Shown piece after piece: positions 1 through 5,832 of a stretch of DNA of 21,712 bases (positions within the stretch are counted from its first letter, which is position 1; the number at the start of each line of letters is the position of its first letter). The DNA lies in assembly GCA_039917655.1 (NCBI GenBank), contig JBDSJC010000253.1:1-21712 (forward strand), written 5' to 3'. The translations under genes were made by a program, and so were the position numbers. The DNA is from PNKC01 sp039917655. Lineage in GTDB: Bacteria; Chloroflexota; Dehalococcoidia; Tepidiformales; Tepidiformaceae. A model generated the notes under the pieces. That model saw nothing but the letters and a program-made list of their open reading frames with translations. It did no database searches and was not told where the DNA came from.

Positions 1-437
1 TCGAGCACCAGGCTGACATCGAGCACCTGGGAGGCGGCATCGCCTTCCGCCTGGACGTTCCACGTGGGGAGACCAACGAACTTCAGGAAGAAGGTATCGA
101 CCTCGGCGCTGGCGGCGACATGCAATGCTTTGTTGCCGGGTGGGAAGGTGACATTGAACTGGACGTTCCTGCCGCTGGACTGAATAAAGCCGCTGTTGTC
201 CACCCAGTACTCGTTCGCCTTGGTGGTGGCGTCGGAGGTGCTAGGCATGCTCTGGGCGGCGGCGAGGGCGGAAGCATCGACGGCCGCCTGGATCTGTGTC
301 CGTGCCCAGACAAAGCGGCCAACGTCGACGCTCATGCCCACGAGGCCGAGAAAGGCGATGAGCCCAGCGGCGAACAGGACGAGCGCCTGGCCTTGGGCCC
401 GGTTGTGGATGGATTGGAAGATGCGCCGCAGCATCAT
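1..437 (-). CDS. TadG-like Flp pilus-assembly protein, N-terminal part (runs off the window)
   Basis: The reading frame starts at ATG 437-435 (a second in-frame ATG follows directly) and is open to base 1, so the C-terminus is missing. A GAGGAG ribosome-binding site lies a few bases upstream. The N-terminus has a short basic stretch, then RAQGQALVLFAAGLIAFLGL, a single hydrophobic helix typical of the TadE/TadG pilus family, followed by VDVGRFVWARTQIQAAVDASALAAA, the conserved post-helix region of the 'putative Flp pilus-assembly TadG-like' domain. The last visible residues (LDVSLVL) resemble the first strand and metal-site aspartate of a von Willebrand A domain, which commonly follows in TadG proteins. 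Such proteins are membrane-anchored minor pilins or assembly factors of tight-adherence pili. No other tad gene is visible, as the gene is at the window edge. Confidence 0.8.
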   Translation of the reverse strand, partial: MMLRRIFQSIHNRAQGQALVLFAAGLIAFLGLVGMSVDVGRFVWARTQIQAAVDASALAAAQSMPSTSDATTKANEYWVDNSGFIQSSGRNVQFNVTFPPGNKALHVAASAEVDTFFLKFVGLPTWNVQAEGDAASQVLDVSLVL

Positions 438-792
438 ATCTCTCCTCTTTGGGTCTGCCTGGTCGAAATCGATACGAAATCCGCCGTCGCCTCTGAGGGG
501 CGCGGTTACTCCTCTACGTCTCGTACAACGGCAGGTTGCGAGACGGGGGACAGAACAGGCACCTGGAGTCCTATGAAGTTCTTGGTATTGGGGTTGAGGA
601 TGGCCTTGCGAAGCGGCGAGCGCAGGAGATGGGCAGAACGCCAGGCAACCGCTCTCGCACAGCGCGGCTCTGGCCCCTCGGGAGTTGCCGCTGGCCGCTC
701 CCGAGGGGCCGGGATACTGAGTAGGGCCGCTGCGGTGTCGCCGGGCCCAGCGTCACGTAGAGTTGCAGCATCACTGCAAACCGGAGTTGCCC
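438..792. other. Intergenic region between divergent genes, no coding signal
   Basis: This 355-base gap separates the TadG-like gene (minus) from the crotonase gene (plus). I see no convincing gene in it. Short open frames here lack family resemblance. Its one clear structure is a long hairpin at 672-710. It must contain promoters for both flanking genes, but no sigma-70-like pair stands out. Confidence 0.5.
672..710. repeat. 13-bp perfect inverted repeat (hairpin)
   Basis: GGCCCCTCGGGAG (672-684) is perfectly complementary to CTCCCGAGGGGCC (698-710) with a 13-base loop. There is no T-run on either side, so it is not a canonical intrinsic terminator. It lies about 80 bases upstream of the crotonase start and could be a leader structure or a mobile palindromic repeat. 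Confidence 0.6.
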
Positions 793-1638
793 ATGGAACT
801 GCACGACGTGACCTACACGATCGAAGACGCGTTGGCCCTGATCACCCTCAACCGGCCGAAGTACCGCAATGCGCAGAGCTATCGCCTGCTGGATGAGCTA
901 GACGCCGCGTTGATGGCAGCGGACGCCGACCCCGGCGTGAAGGTCATCGTCCTGCGCGGGAGTGGCGGGAATTTCTCGTCGGGCCACGACCTCGGGACGC
1001 CGGAATCGCTGGAGGCGCGTGCGCTGGCCGGCGTTCCCGATTCGGGGATCGAGTTCTACGAAAACTTCCGGCGTTACAACCTTGACCTCACGTTGCGCTG
1101 GCGAAACATCACCAAGCCGACGATCGCGATGGTCGAAGGCTTCTGCATCTACGGCGGCTGGATGATCGCGGCCTCGATGGACCTGGTGTTCGCGGCGAGC
1201 GATGCGAAGTTCCTCGCCGGGCTGCTCGAATACTTCTCGGTGCCGTTCGATGTGGGCATCCGCAAGGCGAAGGAGCTGTGTTTCGAAAGCCGGTTCATCA
1301 CGGCGGAGGAGGGCAAGGAGGCCGGCTTCGTGAGCCGCATCTACGCGCCCAAAGACCTTGAACGAGAGACGCTGGACTACGCCCGGCGCTGCGCCGAGAA
1401 CACGACGACCGCGTTGCGCATGTCCAAGCTCGCGATCAACAAGATCCAGGATGCCCAGGGATACTCGAACGCGATGGAAGGCGCCTTCGCTGACTACTTC
1501 ATCATGATGGGTAGTCGCAGTGGTGGCGGCCGTGTGGAGGGGATGCGCCGCCTGGGAGGCGTTGACCTGGCGGTCAAGGGCACGCGCGGCGAACGTGCTG
1601 GCCAAACGCCAGCCGAGTCCCTCGTCCCTCGTTCCTAG
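793..1638 (+). CDS. Enoyl-CoA hydratase/isomerase (crotonase) family protein
   Basis: This 281-residue crotonase-fold enzyme acts on acyl-CoA thioesters, with hydration or isomerisation the usual activities. ATG 793 was chosen over an in-frame ATG at 763 because GGAG sits about 7 bases before it and the protein then begins with the typical family start (MELHDVTYTIEDALALITLNR shortened here to its key LITLNRP). Oxyanion-hole motifs are present: NFSSGHDL around residues 60-67 and GFCIYGG around 116-122. The loop between the second oxyanion segment and RKAKEL is about 9 residues shorter than in mitochondrial-type hydratases, and the usual second catalytic glutamate region is not obvious, so the reaction is uncertain. 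The C-terminal ~20 residues are low-complexity. It is followed after 24 bases by an alpha/beta hydrolase gene, likely the same transcript. Confidence 0.85.
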   Translation: MELHDVTYTIEDALALITLNRPKYRNAQSYRLLDELDAALMAADADPGVKVIVLRGSGGNFSSGHDLGTPESLEARALAGVPDSGIEFYENFRRYNLDLTLRWRNITKPTIAMVEGFCIYGGWMIAASMDLVFAASDAKFLAGLLEYFSVPFDVGIRKAKELCFESRFITAEEGKEAGFVSRIYAPKDLERETLDYARRCAENTTTALRMSKLAINKIQDAQGYSNAMEGAFADYFIMMGSRSGGGRVEGMRRLGGVDLAVKGTRGERAGQTPAESLVPRS

Positions 1639-1662
1639 CCCCGAGTCCCAGAGGAGATCCCG

Positions 1663-2454
1663 ATGCCCACGCTCACCCGTCCCACGGTTACGCTTCACTA
1701 CGAAGACACACTCGATGGCGACCAGGCGGTCGTCTTTCTCCACGGCTGGTGCGATGGTTCAGCTAGCTGGGCCTCGACCGTCGCAGAATTCAGGTCCGAG
1801 TTCCGTTGCATCGCGCCGGACATGCGTGGCCACGGGGAGTCCGGCCAGCCTCGCGACTTGTGTTACTCAACGGAGGCGCTGACGAACGATGTGGTCGCAC
1901 TCTGCGACTCGTTGGAAGTAACGCAGCCGGTTGTGGTTGGGCACAGCTACGGCGGAATGCTCGCGGCGGTGCTCGCTGGCCGCTACCCCGGATTCGCTCG
2001 GGGGATTGTGGTCGAAGACCAGCCGCTGGACTTCCGGCCGTTCTCGGCACAGATGCGCAGCCTCGAGGCGGTGATCCGCGGGGCGGAATCGCACATGCCG
2101 TTTCGCGAGCAGATGCTCGGCTCGATGATCACGGAGTTGATGGCGGCTGAATCGAAGGCGATGCTTGCCTCGCTCCAACAGGCAACGCCGCCAGAGGTGG
2201 GGATGGCGCTCTGGGCGGCGCTCTTCGAGTTCACGCCCGAAGAGATGGCGAACCTCGGCGACCGGGCAATGGCTGCGCTGGCGCTCCAGCCAGCGGCGCT
2301 CATCGACGCGCAAGAGACTCCAGGCTACTACGACACTCTGCGAGCGGTAGCGCCGGACGTGCGGACCCACACAATCGGAGGGGGGCACTGGACGCACCTG
2401 GAGAAGCCCGTGGAGTTTCGGGCGGCGCTGCGCGCGTTCGTGGCGGCGCTCTAG
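1663..2454 (+). CDS. Alpha/beta hydrolase
   Basis: This is a 263-residue single-domain alpha/beta hydrolase with no signal peptide, so probably cytoplasmic. Visible elements are the oxyanion segment FLHGWCDGSASW (about residues 25-36), the strand-turn DMRGHGES, the nucleophile elbow GHSYGG with Ser95, and a C-terminal catalytic histidine in GGGHWTHLEKP (His242 or His245). The acid residue is not obvious by eye. The start is ATG 1663, preceded by GAGGAG at the right distance. The gene follows the crotonase gene by 24 bases, suggesting co-transcription and possibly a shared catabolic route for an acyl compound. The substrate cannot be told; esterase, lactonase, C-C hydrolase or haloperoxidase-like activity are all possible. 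Confidence 0.85.
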   Translation: MPTLTRPTVTLHYEDTLDGDQAVVFLHGWCDGSASWASTVAEFRSEFRCIAPDMRGHGESGQPRDLCYSTEALTNDVVALCDSLEVTQPVVVGHSYGGMLAAVLAGRYPGFARGIVVEDQPLDFRPFSAQMRSLEAVIRGAESHMPFREQMLGSMITELMAAESKAMLASLQQATPPEVGMALWAALFEFTPEEMANLGDRAMAALALQPAALIDAQETPGYYDTLRAVAPDVRTHTIGGGHWTHLEKPVEFRAALRAFVAAL

Positions 2455-2483
2455 GAGTGGAACTCGGGAGGTCTTCGCTCCGT

Positions 2484-3638
2484 TCAGAGCGAGGCTTGCA
2501 CCAGCCGTTCGTCGCTTAAGACCCGCGTGAGGAATATCCGCACCGCAGCGACGTAGCGTTCGCGGTCAACGTTCCAGCCCTGGACGTGACCCGCGCCGGG
2601 GATGCGCACGTAGGTCACCAGGTGCGGTAGCACCTCGGCGAGGCGGTCGCTGGTGGCTACCGGCACAGTGCGGTCGGCGGCGCCGTGAAAGAGGAGCATC
2701 GGCGCCTGAATGGAGCCCGCACCGCGGAGGTAGTCCACTTCGTCCCAGTCCAGACCGTAGCGGTGGCTGGCGACCCGGTTACTGAGCGAGAGCGCGTGCC
2801 GCGGGATGCCAGCGCTCGTGGCCCCGTGGGCGACGGTTTCGCGGAGGTCGAGCATCGGGGCATCGAGGATGACTCCCGCAACGGAGCGCGCGAGGGCTGA
2901 TTTCGCGAGGAAGCTCATGCAGATCGCGCCACCCATGCTGAAGCCAACCAGCACGATGCGCCCGGCGCCGTGGTCCAGCGCATAGCGGACCGCAGCTTCC
3001 AGGTCCTGCCACTCGTGGCGGCCGTAGCCGTAACGCGCATCATCGCTGTTCGCGGTCTCGGCGTCGTTGCGGTAGGTGACGGCGAGGCAGGGCAGGCCCT
3101 GTTCAACCAGCGCGGGCAGGATGCGGAGGGTCTCGCGACGGCTCGCGCCCTTGCCGTGGACGAGCACCGCCCAGGTGTCCGCCGAACCGGGGATGAACCA
3201 GGCCGGCATGGCGCCGAGCGGAGACGCAACCTGCACCGTCTCGAACCCCAGGCCGAGCGCCGCCGCCGGGTCGCCTTCGAAGGCGAACGGGTCCATCCGT
3301 GCCATATCGCCGGGGACGAAGACACCGCGGCCGCCGAGGTGCTCGCGCACGGCCTCGCCGGGGCGCAGCTCGATCACTTCGCCGACTCGGTGATAGGCGT
3401 GCGCACCGGCCAGGCCGAAGGCCCCGGGCATCGCCCAATCATCGGAGCGCGTGGCCCGCGTACGACGCAGGGTGATGCGCCCATCGCCGATGGCGGCCAC
3501 CTCGAGATCGAGCGGATCCGGGCCGGTGCGCAGGTCCAGGGCACCTTTGCGAAACACGTGGGCCAGGCCAAGCCCGGCGGCCGCCAGCAGGGCTGCAACG
3601 GCGCCGAGAACGGCGGCCAGAGTGAGGAAGACACGCAT
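2484..3638 (-). CDS. Membrane-anchored alpha/beta hydrolase (serine aminopeptidase-like fold)
   Basis: This is a 384-residue protein with an N-terminal hydrophobic helix (about residues 3-27, rich in Ala/Leu/Val, no lipobox), so probably anchored with the hydrolase domain outside. After a ~120-residue N-terminal region of unknown fold comes the hydrolase core: VLVHGKGASR (oxyanion, ~159-168), GFSMGG nucleophile elbow (Ser234), HGAADRTVP (Asp322) and GAGHVQGW (His351), which is a complete triad. The layout resembles extracytoplasmic alpha/beta hydrolases of actinobacteria and Chloroflexota. The ATG at 3638 has no strong ribosome-binding site. It is convergent with the preceding plus-strand hydrolase, 29 bases apart, and is not closely related to it. 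Substrate unknown. Confidence 0.85.
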   Translation of the reverse strand: MRVFLTLAAVLGAVAALLAAAGLGLAHVFRKGALDLRTGPDPLDLEVAAIGDGRITLRRTRATRSDDWAMPGAFGLAGAHAYHRVGEVIELRPGEAVREHLGGRGVFVPGDMARMDPFAFEGDPAAALGLGFETVQVASPLGAMPAWFIPGSADTWAVLVHGKGASRRETLRILPALVEQGLPCLAVTYRNDAETANSDDARYGYGRHEWQDLEAAVRYALDHGAGRIVLVGFSMGGAICMSFLAKSALARSVAGVILDAPMLDLRETVAHGATSAGIPRHALSLSNRVASHRYGLDWDEVDYLRGAGSIQAPMLLFHGAADRTVPVATSDRLAEVLPHLVTYVRIPGAGHVQGWNVDRERYVAAVRIFLTRVLSDERLVQASL

Positions 3639-3692
3639 CTGAAAACCGTACCACGGCGGGCTGTTGACCGTTGGCCGGTTGGCCCTTGGCTG

Positions 3693-3830
3693 TTAGTGCG
3701 CGCCGCTTGGTGGGCCGTAGAACACGACCAAGGTTTCGAAGCGCGACGTGAAGTCCTCGAAGCGATGCTTCGCGCCGGCCGCACAAAGACGGCGTCCCCA
3801 GCCTTCACCTCAATCCAAGAGGTGGCGCCA
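3693..3830 (-). pseudogene. 3' remnant of a cupin-domain gene, frameshifted
   Basis: On the minus strand, the frame reading IEVKAGDAVFV is a typical cupin motif-2 lead-in. It stays open but becomes nonsense after about base 3782. One frame over, the sequence continues as AKHRFEDFTSRFETLVVFY ending in GPPSGAH and a TAA at 3695-3693, a typical cupin C-terminus with the metal-binding His of the second motif. Restoring a single C near 3780-3784 joins the two into one frame (VPAGAKH). No upstream half (first cupin motif) is present: the DUF1992 gene ends immediately before. It is therefore a truncated and frameshifted fragment. A sequencing error could explain the frameshift but not the missing 5' part. 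Confidence 0.55.
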
Positions 3831-3836
3831 TGGGAT

Positions 3837-4307
3837 TTAGATCTCGTATGGACACTCCGCGTCTCGAAGCGATTGGCGCAGCCGCGCGAGGTGATGCTCT
3901 ACCCAGATTCCCGGGCGCTCGGTGCGGATCCCGGGCGCGGTCAAGTTGTAGTTGTCCTGCTTGCGGCGAATGGTGCGGGCGTATTCTTCGTAACGTTGGA
4001 GGGCGTGACTCAGGGCCATGCGATTGCGTTCCCAATCGCCGGTCGCCAGGGAGAGGTCAATCAGCGACTGGTGCTGAGCTTCGAGTTGGCGGAGCCGCTG
4101 AAGGTCGCGCTCGATCTCCTGGCCGAGACCGAGCCACTCGGGCACCATGCCGCCGTTCTGGAGCACCTTGTAGCCAAGCCAGTTCTCGCCGGCCATTAAC
4201 TCCGGGTCTGTCATCGGGAGCGGCTTGCCCGCGCCGGGCAGGTTATCGAACGCCCCCTGGGCGATCGCGTCCTGGATCGCCGATTCGATGACCTTCTCGA
4301 AGCTCAC
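3837..4307 (-). CDS. DUF1992 (DnaJ homologue subfamily C member 28 conserved domain) protein
   Basis: This 156-residue protein has the DUF1992 signature: FEKVIESAIQDAIAQGAFDN, then LPGAGKPLP, then a helical stretch around GYKVLQNGGMVPEWLGLGQE. In bacteria this domain usually occurs alone, as here, without a J-domain; its biochemical role is unknown. The remainder (about residues 60-130) is predicted helical, rich in Glu, Arg and Gln, and may form a coiled coil. The start is GTG 4307-4305, which puts the conserved S-F-E-K-V motif at the very N-terminus as in relatives; the ribosome-binding site is weak. It is cytoplasmic, with no signal peptide. It lies 174 bases downstream of the thioesterase gene. 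Confidence 0.85.
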   Translation of the reverse strand: MSFEKVIESAIQDAIAQGAFDNLPGAGKPLPMTDPELMAGENWLGYKVLQNGGMVPEWLGLGQEIERDLQRLRQLEAQHQSLIDLSLATGDWERNRMALSHALQRYEEYARTIRRKQDNYNLTAPGIRTERPGIWVEHHLARLRQSLRDAECPYEI

Positions 4308-4481
4308 ACCGGAATTCTAGCAAATCGTCTGCCGGGCGGACGTAAAGCAGAAAGGCGACGAAGACTCGAAGGATTCAGTGTCGAGAGGAATCCCAGAGGT
4401 GGGCCACAATGAGGAAGCGACACGAGAACGCTCACCAGAACCCATCGCGTGCCCCTGCGAGTATTCCTGTCCCACGTGCAG

Positions 4482-5294
4482 TCAGGTGGTGGAGAGGGGC
4501 GCGGCGATCGTCCGCCGGGAGTTCGAGACAGCGCACACCAGGCTGTGGCCGATCGGGCCGTCCAGGTCGTACATCGTGCAGTCGCCCACGGCGATGCCGT
4601 CCGCAGAGTGGTGCGATGTCACCTCGAACCCGATCCACTCGCCCGCCGGATAGCGGTGGAGGTAGAGGGTAATGTCCGCATTGATGAACTGCAGGCCTTC
4701 GCTGCCCCAGTTTGAGAACGGGTTCGTCCAATCGGCCGCCGAAGCGGCGCGGACGAACGGGGTGAGGGCTACGCCCTCGACCAGCGGGCGGTTCTCGCGC
4801 AGCCACGCTCGCTGCTGGCGGATCTCTGCGGGCCAGCCGGTGATATGGCGTGTCTCCCACATCGGGCGCCAATTCTCAGGCGCGTTGGGCATCTGCTCCG
4901 CCTGCGGGAGGCCCTCGGGCGTTGGCACGTCCCAGTTCGGCGGGCTCCACCGGTCGCCCGGAGGGTTATCCGTGCGCTTTAGCAGCACAGCATTGGCCCG
5001 CGCGAACGAGACACCGCCAGAGAGGTACTCGAGTTCGATCACGCGGATGCGGTTGCCGTCGCGAATTGCGCGCGAAGTGACTTCGCCGGGTGCGAGGGTC
5101 GGCAGCCGGTAGAGGTCAATGGTGAGGCGCGCACAATGGAAGCCGCCCTCCGTCCAGCGCGTCTCCAGTTCGTGGCCGAGCAGCCCCGCGAGCACCCGTG
5201 CGTGCAGCGAGTCCGCATCCCAGGGCCCGCGGGCGATGGGGCGTAACGTGTAACGGCCGTCGCCCTCGGCGCGGCAGAAAGCCTCTTCTGGCAT
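4482..5294 (-). CDS. Acyl-CoA thioesterase family protein (double hotdog)
   Basis: This 270-residue protein matches the TesB-like/4HBT_3 pattern by eye. The N-terminal hotdog begins RPIARGPWDADSLHARVLAG, where 'ARGPWD..LHGG' is usual in the family; the first ~100 residues also have the CARLTIDLYRLP strand, typical of 'R.t.dl.RP'. The C-terminal half has ADITLYLHRYPAGEWIGFE and DGIAVGDCTMYDLDGPIGHS, matching the second hotdog. It probably hydrolyses acyl-CoA in the cytoplasm. The start at ATG 5294 is preferred over an in-frame ATG at 5315 because AAAGGA lies 7 bases before it. It is separated by a hairpin from the small genes upstream. Confidence 0.75.
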   Translation of the reverse strand: MPEEAFCRAEGDGRYTLRPIARGPWDADSLHARVLAGLLGHELETRWTEGGFHCARLTIDLYRLPTLAPGEVTSRAIRDGNRIRVIELEYLSGGVSFARANAVLLKRTDNPPGDRWSPPNWDVPTPEGLPQAEQMPNAPENWRPMWETRHITGWPAEIRQQRAWLRENRPLVEGVALTPFVRAASAADWTNPFSNWGSEGLQFINADITLYLHRYPAGEWIGFEVTSHHSADGIAVGDCTMYDLDGPIGHSLVCAVSNSRRTIAAPLSTT

Positions 5295-5318
5295 CAGCTG
5301 TCCTTTGGGACACACGAA

Positions 5319-5338
5319 CCGGGGCCGATTGGCCCCGG
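5319..5338 (-). terminator. Possible terminator hairpin after the small-gene pair
   Basis: CCGGGGCC (5319-5326), loop GATT, then GGCCCCGG (5331-5338) form a perfect 8-bp GC stem. It lies 25 bases downstream of the stop of the small minus-strand gene at 5364 and just before the thioesterase start. No U-run follows, so termination would be weak or factor-dependent. Confidence 0.45.
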
Positions 5339-5363
5339 TGGTGGTCGCCTGGTGTGGTGGCGA

Positions 5364-5507
5364 TTAGTCGGCGGAAGGGAGGACCTTTGGCTGCATCAGC
5401 TCCATGTCCCGCCCTCCGACCTTGAGTTCGCAGTTGCCGGGCTTGATCACGAGGAGCTCGACGCCGGTTTCTTCGTCCTTGTAGCGCTTGCCGAGTTGCA
5501 CTGCCAT
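5364..5507 (-). CDS. Small desulforedoxin-like protein lacking the metal cysteines
   Basis: This 47-residue protein begins MAVQLGKRYKDEETGVELLV and continues IKPGNCELKVGGRDMEL, then a short tail. It aligns along its whole core with the neighbouring gene and with the desulforedoxin/desulfoferrodoxin N-terminal fold (YxCxxCG...CCGxxM). The CxxC positions are here Asp and Thr and the CCG position is VGG. One cysteine remains at residue 26. It is therefore not expected to bind iron or zinc in the family manner. The ATG 5507-5505 has GGAAG about 9 bases upstream, overlapping the stop of the preceding gene, and the gap is only 13 bases, so the two genes are co-transcribed. Function unknown. Confidence 0.75.
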   Translation of the reverse strand: MAVQLGKRYKDEETGVELLVIKPGNCELKVGGRDMELMQPKVLPSAD

Positions 5508-5520
5508 CGGTATATCTTCC

Positions 5521-5640
5521 TTACTTCTTCAGTTCGAGCGGCGTATCGCCGCACATGATGTCGCCTTCGCCACCCTTTGTGACGATGAATTCAGAGCCAC
5601 ACTTTGGACAGGTGTAGCGTTTACCGGTTTGTGCTGCCAT
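5521..5640 (-). CDS. Small desulforedoxin/zinc-ribbon-like protein
   Basis: This 39-residue protein, MAAQTGKRYTCPKCGSEFIV then TKGGEGDIMCGDTPLELKK, has a CPxCG knuckle (Cys11, Cys14) and a single C-terminal cysteine (Cys30) where desulforedoxin-type domains normally have CC. Three thiols could still bind a metal, perhaps with an extra ligand or as a dimer. The ATG at 5640 is preceded by GAGGAA. A promoter sits about 60 bases upstream. It is first in a two-gene unit with its cysteine-less paralogue. Proteins of this kind are rubredoxin-like redox carriers or structural zinc ribbons; which applies here is not decidable from sequence. Confidence 0.8.
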   Translation of the reverse strand: MAAQTGKRYTCPKCGSEFIVTKGGEGDIMCGDTPLELKK

Positions 5641-5701
5641 TCCTCTTCCCCCTCACTGGTTGCGCGGGACACGGAGACCCCGCGATGTGATTGCAGGCGG
5701 G

Positions 5702-5730
5702 ATCGTAGCTAGCGCGTTGGGGGGCGTCAA
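5702..5730 (-). promoter_or_regulatory. Sigma-70-like promoter for the small desulforedoxin-like pair
   Basis: Reading the minus strand, TTGACG (5730-5725) is followed by a 17-base spacer and TACGAT (5707-5702). This is 5/6 and 4/6 to consensus with ideal spacing. Transcription would start near 5695, giving a leader of about 55 bases to the ATG at 5640. Confidence 0.6.
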
Positions 5731-5832
5731 ACGGGCCGTAGCTGTGCCCGCTGCTCGCGCCAGACCAGCGGACGCCCAGCAAGTAAACAGGGCTCTAGCG
5801 GGAGACCTTTTTACCGTTGAACGCCAAGCAGT

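Noticed and set aside
898..1743. 281-residue minus-strand frame opposite the crotonase gene
   Set aside because: Shadow; Arg/His-rich translation with no recognisable domain.
2970..4199. 409-residue plus-strand open frame
   Set aside because: Opposite the alpha/beta hydrolase and DUF1992 genes, which have convincing motifs; shadow only.
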